Shown here: piece after piece, positions 53,201 through 64,000 of the stretch
How positions within the stretch are numbered: the first letter of the stretch is position 1
How the letters are laid out: each line of letters begins with the position of its first letter
NCBI GenBank assembly: GCA_013397455.1
Contig: VYZB01000195.1
Coordinates: forward strand, 1,537,546 to 1,601,545
Direction of reading: 5' to 3'
Origin: Crotophaga sulcirostris
Lineage: Eukaryota; Chordata; Aves; Cuculiformes; Crotophagidae
DNA: 64,000 bases
Program-made: the position numbers and the translations under genes
The notes under the pieces: generated by a model
What the model saw: the letters and a program-made list of their open reading frames with translations, nothing else
Told to the model about the DNA's origin: nothing
The model's database searches: none

Positions 53201-56058
53201 GTGGCTGAGCTTCCAGCAGCTTCTCCTAAGGACCGGGAGGGATTTGCCAGCCACTTTCCTCCCTTTGCTCCCTGGGGACTGGCACCAGCCTTTGCTCTTC
53301 CTCATCATCACAAACAGCCATGCCACGGTTCACACGTGTGTGTTGGTGAACGGGTGCAGACAAAGCTTCGGGGTCCCTCTGATCCCCTTCGGGGGCCGTG
53401 GGGCCGATGCTGCCCATCCCGCTCTGGAGAAGGCATCTCATGGGCTGACGAACCTGAGATTGACCTTTATGTTTCACCATTCTCAGGTTAGACAGTCCTG
53501 GAGATGCCCCTCACTTGGGCAGTTGCCGTGACCCCAAGCCATGCTGGATGCTGGGTGCCTGCCCAGACCCCCCCACCTCTGAGGAATTTGGAAGAGAAGG
53601 AAAAGAAGCACCTCTTGGCTCTGCCTTCCCACAGCAACACTTCAGCTCCTCTCCATCCAGGCTTGAACAGCCCCTTCCCAAAGAGGTACTGGTGGGAGAC
53701 TGTTTTCCCCTGGGGATGCCTTGATGCATGGGGCCAGGGTTGTTGCAGAGGGAAAGGGTTGTCTGGTGAGGATGAACCCCTGCCCACACACTGTCTGCGT
53801 AGGGCTGGCAGGGCACCCTCCGTGCTTTCCCCTTCATTTCCACCATTGTGCATTGCCAGGGTGGCTGGGACCATTTCTTGCATCCAGAAGTGGGTGCTGA
53901 GAGTCACAGGAGGAAGGATGTGTTCTTGAATGTGCAGCCATGGGCTGGATGTATGGCTGTGTCCTTGGCTTTAACAGTTGGTGGTGGATTTTTTTTTGGT
54001 CTGTGTGGTCAGGTGCCACTGGTTTTAATGGTGGTGTTGCCTGTTGGACCCAATCCTCCTTACATCCCCAGCCACCCAGCCCTGCACGCTCCATGTGGGC
54101 TTTGAGTCAAACCACACTGCAGCAGCACATGGGCATGTCTTGATTCAAATTGGACCAGCCAAAGAGCTTTGCTTCTGTACGGAACTGGTTGTGGCCCTGC
54201 AAGTTTTGCAACTGCAAAGTGCTGGCAGGAGGAGAGCTTGGGCCATGCGTACGAGACTTGTCCCTCTCCAGGGACCAAGAGAGAAAGAGGTCAGGCCAAA
54301 CCATCTCCAGTTGAGCTGTATGCAAGGACTTAGCAAGGCTGGGAAGGAGAAGCAGGGATGGGCATGGCCACCAGACAGTGGAAGGGGCTGTGACTCCTGC
54401 AGCACCTGAGCAGCCTGATGTGCATGTGGTCCTGGCTTTGGCAGTGGAGGAAAACTTTGCCCTTTACCTTGACAGGAGGAGGGTAACCACGTGAGCGCGA
54501 GCTCTTTGAAATTCTGGTCCTACTTCTCTCCTGGGTGGATGTTTTCTGTTTTTAAAAGAAAGGAGGTGCATGCCTGGGTGTGCTATAGGACAGGGGTTGT
54601 ATGGAGTGGGAAGGCTGCGTGCCTGCTCCATCAGCTGCATTTCAACATGTGTAATGAGTTGGGGACAGTCTCAGAGGAGCACTTGGAGCAGTACTGCTCC
54701 TTTTGTGCAGAGCTCTGTGTTTGGCTTTGTGGGACAGATCACCGGTCCCCATCAGCCTGGAGAGGCTGAAATAATCCAGATAAACAGGGATACTGGGATC
54801 GGGCACCCAGTGTTGCTGTTAAACAGGGACACTGGGATCAGGGCTGCAGTACCCCAAGCCAGGAGAGTGCAGAACCACACATGGGGCTGCAGGGGACCAA
54901 AAGGGCTGGGCTCAGGAGGGGTCTGGGCTTGGTGCGGGTTGCAGAGTTAACTCTGTCATAATCATTTTTGAGAGCTACCTGTTCCTGGAAAGACTACTAA
55001 TGGAGAGCCTGCCTGCACCCCAGGAAATCCTCTAGTGTCTCATTATCTTCCAGTTGTCTTCATGTCTAATGTGTTTCCCTAGCTGCAGTTCCTTGGGCCA
55101 TCAGGCACCAGAGGCAGGTAAGAGCACATCTCCCACACCCTGCAGCACCACTCTCAGGGTTGCAGATGGCAGCACCCATGCGAGGGGCAGGAGTGTTAGA
55201 CCACGTTTCTACAGGGACTGCCCGGATTTTGAGATCCAGTAACACAAAAACCTCCCTCCCATCTCTGCAGGTAACAGTGGGGGTTTCCAATTCAACTTCC
55301 TAACGCTATGGGATGCTGAAAATTTCTTCTCTGGGGAAAGGGATCTCTGGTTGCCGTTTCTGGTAGCCTCATGGCAGAGCAATTTGCCGTAAATGTGGAA
55401 AAATGACTGTTAAAAGCTTATCAATTAAAATGAGTGAAATAACTACAAAGTCAAAGGGAACAATTTTTGAAGTTCAGCACCTACAAGCTCCATGCAAGGT
55501 GTGAGCGGGCCTAGGAAGCGGTCACAAAAAGGCACAGAGGAGTCTATGATCCTTTTTCAGTCCCTTCCTTGATTTCTTGCTTTGTTTGGGTCCTGACACG
55601 ATCCCACGTGTATGGAATGGACTGAGCCTGATGCACCTCTAGGTATGTGCCGCCAAGACAATCTATTTCAATGGAGCAACTTTGAATTTGCCTGGGAGCG
55701 AAGGAATAAATAATCTTTCAGGCAGGAGCTAAGGGGACTGCAGAGCCACAGCACAGCTTTTTCTTATTGAATACTTCTATTGCAAATCTGTGATCAGCTT
55801 TTGGTGACTTTAAAAAAAAAAAAAAAGCTTTGCATTATAGGCTTGCAAAGAGACAAAAAGAAAAAGAAAAAACCAAATAAAATTACTTTTTCTCAGCAAG
55901 GTTGAGTTTTAGTAAATTTGGGAAGTAGGGTCAGTCTCCTCCCAACCTCCCCCATTTCAAGAAGGAGCTGAGCAGAAAAGTGATGAGGATTTCCAAGAAT
56001 AATTAGAAATCGCTTCTGCAGGAGGGAGCAAAGGAAGGTGCAGGGCAGCGCCTGCCTT
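50288..56058. other. Region without recognisable coding exons (possible CRH2 intron)
   Basis: G-rich gap flank (50288-50480) followed by unique sequence with one CR1 copy (52043-52452). A small local duplication near 54784-54840 repeats AACAGGGAyACTGGGATC twice. No protein family is recognised on either strand. Confidence 0.5.
52043..52452 (+). mobile_element. CR1 LINE 3' fragment (about 410 bp)
   Basis: It runs from 'tctggagaacaagttctgtg' through 'aagaggatgctgaggggaga' and 'caagttgcaccaggggaggt' to a perfect GATTCTATGATTCTATGA tail. Confidence 0.94.
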
Positions 56059-56060
56059 AC

Positions 56061-56150
56061 CTGTGACCACGCGTTGTCCCCGGGGAGGCGAGGCAGAGGC
56101 TGGATCCCCCACGTTGGTTGCCCAGCTGCGGCCCCTCTCACAAGTTCTCC
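56061..56150 (-). other. Candidate untranslated first exon on the minus strand (possibly CRH2)
   Basis: Read on the minus strand, a segment without any ATG ends in GTGGTCACAG|gtaagg (donor GT at 56060-56059), an ideal splice donor. A TATA-like ATAAAAG lies about 25-30 bases upstream of its presumed start. A TATA-driven non-coding first exon is the CRH-family layout, and the orientation matches CRH2, whose acceptor is 7.1 kb away. Such an intron would be long for a CRH gene, and a first exon in or near the gap is the rival explanation. Confidence 0.35.
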
Positions 56151-56174
56151 TCCACCCTGCCACCCCCACGCTGG

Positions 56175-56181
56175 CTTTTAT
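56175..56181 (-). promoter_or_regulatory. TATA-like box for a minus-strand transcript
   Basis: The minus strand reads GGCCATAAAAGCC, with ATAAAAG at 56181-56175, located 25-30 bases before the segment that ends in a consensus donor at 56061. Function is inferred from spacing alone. Confidence 0.35.
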
Positions 56182-56189
56182 GGCCTTTC

Positions 56190-59064
56190 TTGCCACTCAG
56201 CTGAGTTGAGCTGGGCTACAGCGAGTTGCCACGCTTTCTGCTGGCTTCCTGTTTGTTCATCGCGAGCGTCTGTGGTAAAATTTCCATTACACGCTGGACA
56301 GGCAGGGCGGCAAAGAGAAGTGAAGCAAAAAAAAAAAAACACCAAACCCCAACTCAACAAGCCAAGTCTGTTCTAGTAATTCTCTAGACTCATTTGAAAA
56401 CGAGAAAGCACCCAGCTGCTGTCAGACAGAGGGAGGTGAGGAGGGATGTCCCGGCTGCGGGAGCTGCAGAGCATCCTCTGCTGCCCAGATTGAGCCTGGG
56501 CATGAAGCTGCTCTGGGTTCCTCCCTGCTTGGCCCTGGTAGGATGGAGAAGTCCTGTTCCTCAGATCAACAAGTATAAGACCCTCATTTCTACCCCACCC
56601 ACCAAAAAAAAAAGTGTGTTTTCTAAGTGCTGCCTCTCTGAATGGAGCCAGAGCACATGGCAAAGCCCCATCTTGCCCTGCCGGAGGGCTGTGGCAAGTG
56701 TCTTCATCCCCTTCATCCTAAAGCCACTCCAGCTCAGCCAGCAGATCCTCCATCGAGGTGAGACACAGAGTGGAGCGAAGCTTCCGTGCCTCATGGGTCT
56801 AAGGGAACAGATCTGGAGAGGACTGATAGAATTTGATCTTTTGTTAATCCTTGGCAGGCCTATAGGTGCTGTTTTGACTAAGGAACAGAGGAAAAGCAAA
56901 GGGAAAGGTCGAAAAATCCCGTGCCACAACAATCCAGATGCTACCAAAGGATCCAGGCACATCTGAAGCAGGGTCCCCCGGTCGAGGGGGGCACAACATG
57001 TTTCTGTGGGGCTGGGGCAGCACGCGTTCAGGGCAGGACACACAGCCGGGAGGCAGGATGTGCTCCTCACCACCTCTGTGAAAGACAATTTTTATCAACT
57101 GTTGTGGAGTCTCTGGTAGCTCCTGGTCTGGCTCCTGCCTGTGTTTCTCCATCAGCCCCACCAGGGTCTGGGCTGTCCCTGTCTTATCCCAGTTCTGTGC
57201 TGGGCCCCGCTTTAGAGGGTGTGAAATCCCCCGTGTGCTGCTTTCTGAGCTGAAATGGGGATTAGGAACTGAGTGGTGGTAGTGATGGACAGAGACAGCC
57301 TGGTGGTTCAAGGACCTGTGTTTGGGTCACTGCCTTGGATGGGAGGCCTCAGTGCCCCTTTTCAGGAGAGCCTGTGTGATGGCAGAGGGCTTGTGGAGCT
57401 GCAGCCCAGCTCTTCCTGAGATTCGTGTGTAAACACCGTGTGTTATCCCTGGGTGAAACATCAACACCGGGACATGGCTGTGGCTCTGGCACACCTATCT
57501 GCATGGGGTCCCTGTGATGGGAACCATCTGCAAAACCTCCTTGGCTGCAGCAGGCAGCATGTGTGTCCCTCTGCACAAACAAAGGTGGGAAATGCCGCAG
57601 TGCCAGCGTCAGTGGTTGGTACCAGCCAGTTGAAGGGTATATTTTGTTAACTGAGTTGCACCACTTCCTTCAGCCACACTCAGAGTGGAGGTCCTGGTGT
57701 AGGAGAGGCTCTCGGGTGCAGCGGGCTCCTGGTCTGGCTGCAGCCAGTGGAGATGTCCGTCGCCCTCTGCCCAGGCTTGCCTGCAGTCCCCATGGGACAG
57801 CCAGCCACAGGGAGGCTATGAGACCATCTCCTTCCCTGCATGCTCTGTCCTTGCAGCATCACCTTCCAGGGCTTTTGTTTCCCCCCATTTGTGTCAGATG
57901 AGGGAGTTACCCCAGCCTAGGCTGTGCATGGGCAAAGCTGTACCTGGAACGGACTCGTTAGCGTGGCTCAGCGAGCTGCTGGCTGCTCAACCCCCTCTTT
58001 TCTCTTATTGTGGCTATTGTTTGCATGAGAGAGGAAGGAGGGGAGCACTTACATGTTCTTTGTTTTTTCTTTCAGTTTATTAAAAGCAGAGAAGGAATAC
58101 TCGGGATCCAAGATTTCTTCCTCAGCTCTGAGGTGCCCAAACTCAGGAGGGATGGGATGCACCCAGCAGATCCTGGCACGGAAGAGACCTGTGCCCTTGG
58201 CATGAGCCAGCTTGCCACTACCCAGTGGGACCCCCATCTCTGCGACCTGCACCCATGGGTGCTCCACACTAAAACTACCCTTCCCAGCACAGCTTGTGGT
58301 GCTACAGTGGAAAAAAATGACTGTCAGGTAAGTAATGTGACTCTCCCAATAGCTTTCTTCCCAGCTACAGTGTGCAAGCACGCTGCTGCTTTTGTACCTA
58401 AGACTCTGCAAGTTGTAGTTAAAATGACAGTATTATTTCCCATTAATTAATATTAAAACTATTGTGGCAGCAGAGAAGATAGATAAAATTTTGCAAACGT
58501 GTTTGTTGGGCACTGGGAAATAAAGCAGCATTTGAAAAACTCCTGAAGCTCTTGCTGCCAATTTTCAGGGATGTTGTACTGAGTTTCAAGGCACATTAAA
58601 ATTTTATTGGCTAATGAGCTGGAAAAAATACAGGGATAAGACTTAGAAAAGAAAGCCAGATGAGCTTGGACTGGCTGTTAAGAGCTACCAAATGTGTGTG
58701 TGTAAAACTGTGACCACCATTAACCAAACTGCTGCATCCTCAGTCTCCTGTGACCAGACCCCCCCAAACATGCAACATGTGGAGCAGCCCCGTGCTGGCA
58801 GCATGTACAGATCCACCACGGTGGCTTGGCCACAGCAGAAATTTTGCACCGAGGGTTTCACCAGATACCGCTCTCCCCCTGCACAAAGCCAGTGACAACA
58901 GCAGGACAGTTGCACAGCCCTGATCTGAATGTGGCTGAGCCATCTGTATCCATGGAGCTTGGGAAAGACTACCAAAAGTGGGAGAAGCTTCCCAAAGTAC
59001 CCCACTGTAACATTTCAAATGCTGGAAGCTTGAGCTGTGGATGCTGCAGTGGACCCCAGGATTT
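56190..59064. other. Region without recognisable features
   Basis: Only short poly-A tracts (for example near 56328 and 56605) and random open frames. I see no exon with convincing splice sites and family similarity. Confidence 0.5.
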
Positions 59065-59340
59065 TCATAGAATCATAGAATGGTTTGGGTTGGGAGGGAT
59101 CTTAAGGATCGCTCAGTTCCACCACCTGCCATGGGCAGGGACACCTCTCACTGGCTCAGGGGGCTCAAAGCCCCATCCAACCTGGCCTTGAACACCTCCA
59201 GGAATGGTGCAGCCACCACTGCTCTGGGCAACCTGTGCCAGGGCCTCCCCACCCTCACAGTAAACAATTTCTTCCCAATATCTAATCTAAATCTCCCCTC
59301 TTTCAACCTAAAACTGTCACACTTCATCCTATCACTACAC
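59065..59340 (-). mobile_element. CR1 LINE 3' fragment
   Basis: On the plus strand it opens TCATAGAATCATAGAATGGT and passes through 'ccatgggcagggacacctct' and 'ccttgaacacctccagg' to 'catcctatcactacac'. Confidence 0.94.
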
Positions 59341-60696
59341 TTTTGTGTGCTTTGAATCTTTTTAGTGAACTCTTTCGGAGCTCTTTCTCTTCTTGTTGCA
59401 ATTATTCTGTCTACAGGTAAATGGAGTTGAATGAATCTTAAGCGTAGATTTGTTGAGGTTGAAGAAGGTCTTTTAGATGTCTTCGATTTTTATAAATGCC
59501 TCCATGGGGAATGAGCCTGACCAAAGATTCTTTTTGGCAAGAAACAGCATGAATTTAATTTAAGGTGTTGGTGAGTAAGTTTCCAGTAGCATCACGTGAA
59601 CACTTTCGTGTATAGCATGTTGGACGTATTGTCTGATCACTGTCTTAAATACTCCTCAAACAACAGCTTCAAAATACCCCATTTTCCGTTGCTGTTTTGA
59701 TACCAATTTCTGAAAAACCACCTCTGTTAGTAGAGCAGGGTTTCTAATGCAAACCCCGCCAGCGGTTGTTTGCAGCAAATTTCCTTGTTTATATTACGCA
59801 GAAATTAAGGTAATTTTTTTTTTTTTTTGCAGTTAATCAGGATCGTACCCTCCAGAGCTGTGGAATGGAGCTGCCAGGTCCAGTCCACCACGGCATGATG
59901 ATCTACCCAGACCTTGGCTGGGAGGGAGCAACAAGGCTGCTGCTCGTGCTTGTCAGCGCAGCCCACTCCTGCAATGAATTGCCATGTTCTCAGATGAGTT
60001 GTGGGGCAAGCGTGCAGGCTTCAGCCCACAGGTTCTACCTTTTTCTGTACAAATAGGAAAAAACCTGGTAGCAAGCTAGAAAGGAAAATGAGTCGGTTGT
60101 TCTGACCTGATTGATCACTGGGTGGCTTTCCAGCCCCACCAAGCCCACAAACGAGGCAGCCATCTGCACTCAGGCAGTTACCTCCAGCTGCCAACAATCA
60201 GATGCTTCACCTATTTCAGAGAAAACCAAGCCCATCTGCTGCAAAAAGGGAAAAGACAACCCAAAAGTTCTCCTCTTGGGTGCTCCTGCCTCAAGATAAG
60301 TGTATTTTCTCTTTGATGGTCAAGCAGATATTGTTCTCGTTTTCTTTGTGCGTATTTTTTTTTTTTTAACCGCTCCGATCTATTTTTAGTGATGAGGGGA
60401 TTGTGTTTGAGAGCCTCTGCTGCTGGTCAGATCAGGTGTGGTTTGGGTCGCTCTGGATGCTGGGCAGGAAGTCAAACAAAGACAGTGCTGGCACTGTGCT
60501 GGGTCTGCTGGCACTGCCGAGACCAGGGTCCCTGTGGTGGTGGAATGGGACCCTGACTATGGTGGGGGGGCTGCAGCCAAGCCCACAAGCACCTTGTAGT
60601 GGCAATAAATCAAATGCCTTTTGGAGATGTTTTGGCTGCATTAATGGGAGAGCTGGAAGTGTGGCATTGTGTGGATGTGTTATGAGAAAAAAGAGT
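59341..60696. other. Region without recognisable features
   Basis: Homopolymer T runs at about 59814-59829 and 60356-60367. No gene or repeat family recognised. Confidence 0.5.
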
Positions 60697-61072
60697 TGAG
60701 AGAGTTGGGGTTGTTCAGTCTGGAGAAGAGAAGACTCCAGGGAGACCTTAGAGCAGCCTCCAGTACTGAAAGGGGCTCCAGGGAAGCTGGAGAGGGGCTC
60801 TTGATGAGGGAGAGTAGGGATAGGATGAGGGGGAATGGTTTTAAGCTGAAAGAGGGGAGGTTGAGATTAGATTTTAGGAAGAAATATTTTTCTGTGAGGA
60901 TGGGGAGGCCTTGGCACAGGTTGCTCAGAGAAGTGGTGGCTGCCCCATCCCTGGAGGTGTTGAAGGCCAGGTTGGATGGGGTTTTGAGCACCCTTGATCC
61001 AGTGGGAGGTGTCCCTGCCCATGGCAGGGGTGTTGGAACTGGATGGGCTTTTAGGTCCCTTCCAACCCAGGG
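60697..61072 (+). mobile_element. CR1 LINE 3' fragment (about 375 bp)
   Basis: It runs from 'gagagagttggggttgttca' through 'ccagtactgaaaggggctcc' and 'ggaggtgttgaaggccaggt' to 'ttccaacccagggc'. The terminal tail is lost. Confidence 0.92.
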
Positions 61073-61723
61073 CTTTTGTGCTGGAGAGGAGAGTGGCACC
61101 ACTGAGGGCTGCAGCACCGGTCACCCCGCTGCAACACGGCTTCATGGCTAGGGCTACCTGAGAAAGCCTTAGATCGATATCTTGGTAAAAAAGAGTGGGT
61201 TTTTTTTTGTTCTCGCTCTCGCAGCCCCAGCCTGTCAGTGGCCGGCATGGCTGGCGCTGGGGAGCACGCGTGTCGGGAGGGCAGCGAGGCAGAGGCGAGG
61301 AGGGGAGCCGCCCCACCTCCCACACAGTGTTTCCGATGTGGCACGTTTGCCGCCACCAATTTGTTGCAAACAAAAGATAATTCAATCTTGTAGCACTGGT
61401 ACTGGCAGAGTGAGAGGCTTGGTGGACTCTCCAGAACGTGGCGATGGGCGGCTGAGGGCATCCAAGATGGCGCCATGGCCTGGGGTTAAGGGTGATGGTG
61501 GCAGGGGCAGGGCTGCCCAGCGTCGAGCCCACCCGCCACAGCATCTGCTGCTAAATTTGCCATTGTCACCTCAAGCAGGGTGCAGAGAAGGAGGGGAGGG
61601 GAAGGCGCCCTGGTTTTGAGTGGCTGGAGCAGCCGCCATGGTGGAAGCTTTGGTGTGGGTGCGCAGCTGGTTTGGTGACGTAAAAGATGGCTGTGTAGCT
61701 GCAAACCAGCTTTGCTGGGGTGA

Positions 61724-62090
61724 AATGTGGATCTGCTGAGTGAAAAGCTGCATCTGTTGAGCAAAAAAGTGGATGTGGTGAGGGAGAAGGTGGATCTGAG
61801 GGAAAAGGTGGATGTGGTGAGACAAAATGCAGATCTACTGAGGAAAAAGTGTGGATCTGAAGAAAAATGTGGACCTACTGAGGAAAAAGGTGGATCTGAC
61901 GGAAAGTGCAGATCTGAGGAAGAATGTGGACCTGCTTGAGGGAAAGTGCAGCTCTTCTAAGGCAAAACAGGGGTGTACTAGGGAAAGACATAGACCTGGT
62001 GAGGAAAAATGTGGATTTGAGGGAAAAGTGTGCACCTGCTAAGGAAAAAGACAGATGTTCTGAGGAAAATTATGGATGTACTGGGTTAAA
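61724..62090 (+). repeat. Degenerate tandem repeat (about 20-24-bp unit)
   Basis: Roughly fifteen diverged copies of a unit like GTGGATCTGCTGAGGAAAAA, beginning 'atgtggatctgctgagtgaa' and fading after 'attatggatgtactggg'. The strand composition is strongly purine-biased. Unit length varies, so frames shift between copies. Short open frames through it (VDLREKVDV-like) are a by-product. Confidence 0.8.
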
Positions 62091-64000
62091 AGCAAGAATT
62101 GTCCTGGATGCAAAGGTCTTGGGGACCTTTCTTCATGGTGGAAGGAGGCATGGAGGAAGTTCCCAGAGATCTCTGGGCTGTGTGGGCCCAGTGGCCATGC
62201 CCGTGGGATGTAGTGGCAAGTGGGTGCATGCCATACTCTGCCATGCCACCATAGGTCTGCCAGCCACCAGCCATGGGTGCTGGGGACTGCTTGGGTGTGT
62301 GGGTGGCATTCAGCAGCCTGGAAGTGCTGCAAAACAAGACATTGAAGTTTGAGGCTCTGGTGTTGCCTCTTCCTCCCCACACCCTTCACACCCCAATTTT
62401 TGTCTTCCCCTCCCATGGCTGAGTATCCTACAGCTGCTGTAGCAACTGTAGATACTGTAGAGTCACAGGCTCATTGGAGCCACGGGATAGACCACAGGTG
62501 CAGGGCACCTTTTGATGTTCTACATGGTGGGTCAGAAGCCCATTGCTCAAGACCCACACGTGGTCCCATGTCCCTCAAGGCGGTCTGTTGGAGCTGTACG
62601 CATGAAGGATGATGGCAGCATTCATTCATGGGTTTGAGCATGGTCTAGAAAGAAGACACTGAGCTCTTCCAGCACTGAGCCGCTGCGCTGGCTGCTGCAG
62701 CCAGTGGACTTTGGGTGCAGATGTGCTCCTCCACGGCCCTGGCGCTGCTGCTGTCCCTTGTCCCACCACTGCTCACCTGGTGCCCCAGCCAAAACCCCCT
62801 GTGTCTGCCTATCCTCCTCTCATGTTTTGTGCTTGTGAGCTCTCCTTCCACCTACGCAAGGAGCTATTTTTAGCAGACACTAATCAAGTGTCAGTGCTGG
62901 CTCTGAGTTGAGAGTGGCTTTCAAGCCGAGGGCTCATGCTTTTGCCGAGCTCTTGCAGAAACTCAGGCATGTGTTTTCTTTTAAATTTAGTTGAGAATTT
63001 ATACAACATGCCGCAGAACAGTGGCAGTTATTTTGGGCTCATCACACCTGAGCCCACACTGAGCTGTCACCAGGTGACTCTCCATTTCAGCGAGGGCCTG
63101 GCAGAGCGTACCCCTCCCAGTCCCACTCTCCTCAAGGCTGGCAGTGCCCTCCTGCCTTGCCTAACCCCTTTGGAGCCGGCTCCAAGCCAGGGGCACCTAA
63201 CTGAGGGGTTGTTTTACTCCTCTTGGCTCATTTATCTCCAGCACAAGGATGTTGCATTGGTACTTTGAATCATGCAGGAAAGGAAAATATTCTGTGTTCA
63301 GCCACAGAGTTGACAGCCTCCTCTGACTAAATCCACCTCATGGGGCTGGCCGGCTCCCCTTCCTCTGAGGTTACTCTGGCCTGCTAACAGCTTCCTGGAG
63401 ACCGTTACAAGACCTGCTCCTCATGTCTTAAGCAACTCTGATTCAGCAAGAGCAAGCTGGTGTTTGGGTGAGCTGGGTTTCACTTCAGCTGTTGAAGTGA
63501 AACAGGGGCTTGGTGCTTCTTAAGCTGAAGCACTGTGATCCAACCTGAACTCCAGCTTCTTTGCAGACATGAAGAACTGCCCTTCTTCTGGTACCAACCC
63601 TTCACTTGGATCCAGAGACCGGTATTTCCTTCCCAGCACAAGGCAGCAAGAGGCAGAGATCCAGAATGGGAGTGGTGGGTTTTTCTCCTGCTCACAGCCC
63701 TGCTGCAGGCAGGAGGCCTTGATCTCCTTGCAGAGAGGCTGCAGGGTGCCCTGTGTCTCTACCAGCTCCCATGAGGCAAAGGTTCTATCGCATCAGACAG
63801 AGCAAGTGCACTCCCTCCGGGGATCTCATCTCCCACCCCATCTTCCTGAGGTGTAAGAGCTTCAGTGTTCACCAAAGAGAAACCCTGACCAGCTGCCTGT
63901 AGCCAGCACCAAGGTAGAGCTGCAAGAACCACTCCACGGCTTCAGGGTCAGTCTGCTCCTCAGCAGCAGGGCCTCAACCTCCCACTGCCATTCACAGCAA
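62091..64000. other. Region without recognisable features
   Basis: No coding exon, RNA gene or interspersed repeat that I can support on either strand. Confidence 0.5.

Noticed and set aside
56394..57088. Overlapping open frames of 175-190 codons on both strands
   Set aside because: No family similarity, no signal peptide and no convincing splice sites.
58010..58450. 146-codon open frame after a pyrimidine-rich ...tttctttcag
   Set aside because: The acceptor-like site and a GTAAGT at 58328 look exon-like, but the peptide resembles nothing I know and has no partner exon; a non-coding RNA exon is possible but unsupported.

Overview
The window is nuclear DNA of a bird. The evidence is the density of CR1 LINE 3' fragments, many ending in the avian ATTCTATGATTCTATG-type tail, vertebrate split genes with GT-AG introns, and protein exons very close to the vertebrate TPD52L2 and DNAJC5 families. 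Two runs of N (17352-18201 and 49608-50287) are assembly gaps in GC-rich sequence. The exact species cannot be told from the sequence.

Layout. (1) 1-14.4 kb (possibly to 14.9 or 15.9 kb): TPD52L2 (tumor protein D52-like 2), plus strand, lacking only its first exon(s) upstream of the window. Nine coding exons are resolved. They include two consecutive, equal-length (60 nt), same-phase paralogous exons and two small optional exons (27 and 42 nt), so the gene is built for extensive in-frame alternative splicing. A 203-bp hAT/Charlie-like element with an 8-bp target duplication sits in one intron. (2) 14.4-17.3 kb: intergenic, ending in an intact tRNA-Glu(CTC) gene at the edge of the first gap. 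(3) 18.2-34.0 kb: the upstream part or first intron of DNAJC5, with a CpG-rich stretch beside the gap and one plausible untranslated exon. (4) 34.0-46.3 kb: DNAJC5 (cysteine string protein alpha), plus strand, complete in four coding exons (198 codons), followed by a probable 6.7-kb 3' UTR. (5) 48.3-48.95 kb, minus strand: the coding exon of a corticotropin-releasing-hormone-family gene, best identified as CRH2, the second CRH gene kept in birds and some other vertebrates and absent from eutherian mammals. It encodes a 130-residue prepropeptide with signal peptide, KR cleavage site, a 41-residue CRH-like hormone and a C-terminal GK amidation signal. Seven kb further out, at about 56.1 kb on the same strand, a TATA-like box followed by an ATG-less segment ending in a consensus splice donor could be its untranslated first exon. 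(6) 50.3-64 kb: otherwise gene-poor DNA with CR1 pieces, a degenerate minisatellite at about 61.7-62.1 kb and no recognisable protein-coding exon.

Functional relations. TPD52L2 and DNAJC5 are neighbours in the same orientation, as I recall for human 20q13.33. Both act in vesicle traffic: D52 proteins through coiled-coil dimers, CSP-alpha as the palmitoylated synaptic-vesicle Hsc70 co-chaperone. They are independent genes. CRH2 is a secreted neuroendocrine peptide transcribed towards DNAJC5. The most notable single item is the CRH2 gene, whose only coding exon is short, GC-rich and next to an assembly gap, and so easily missed by automatic annotation.
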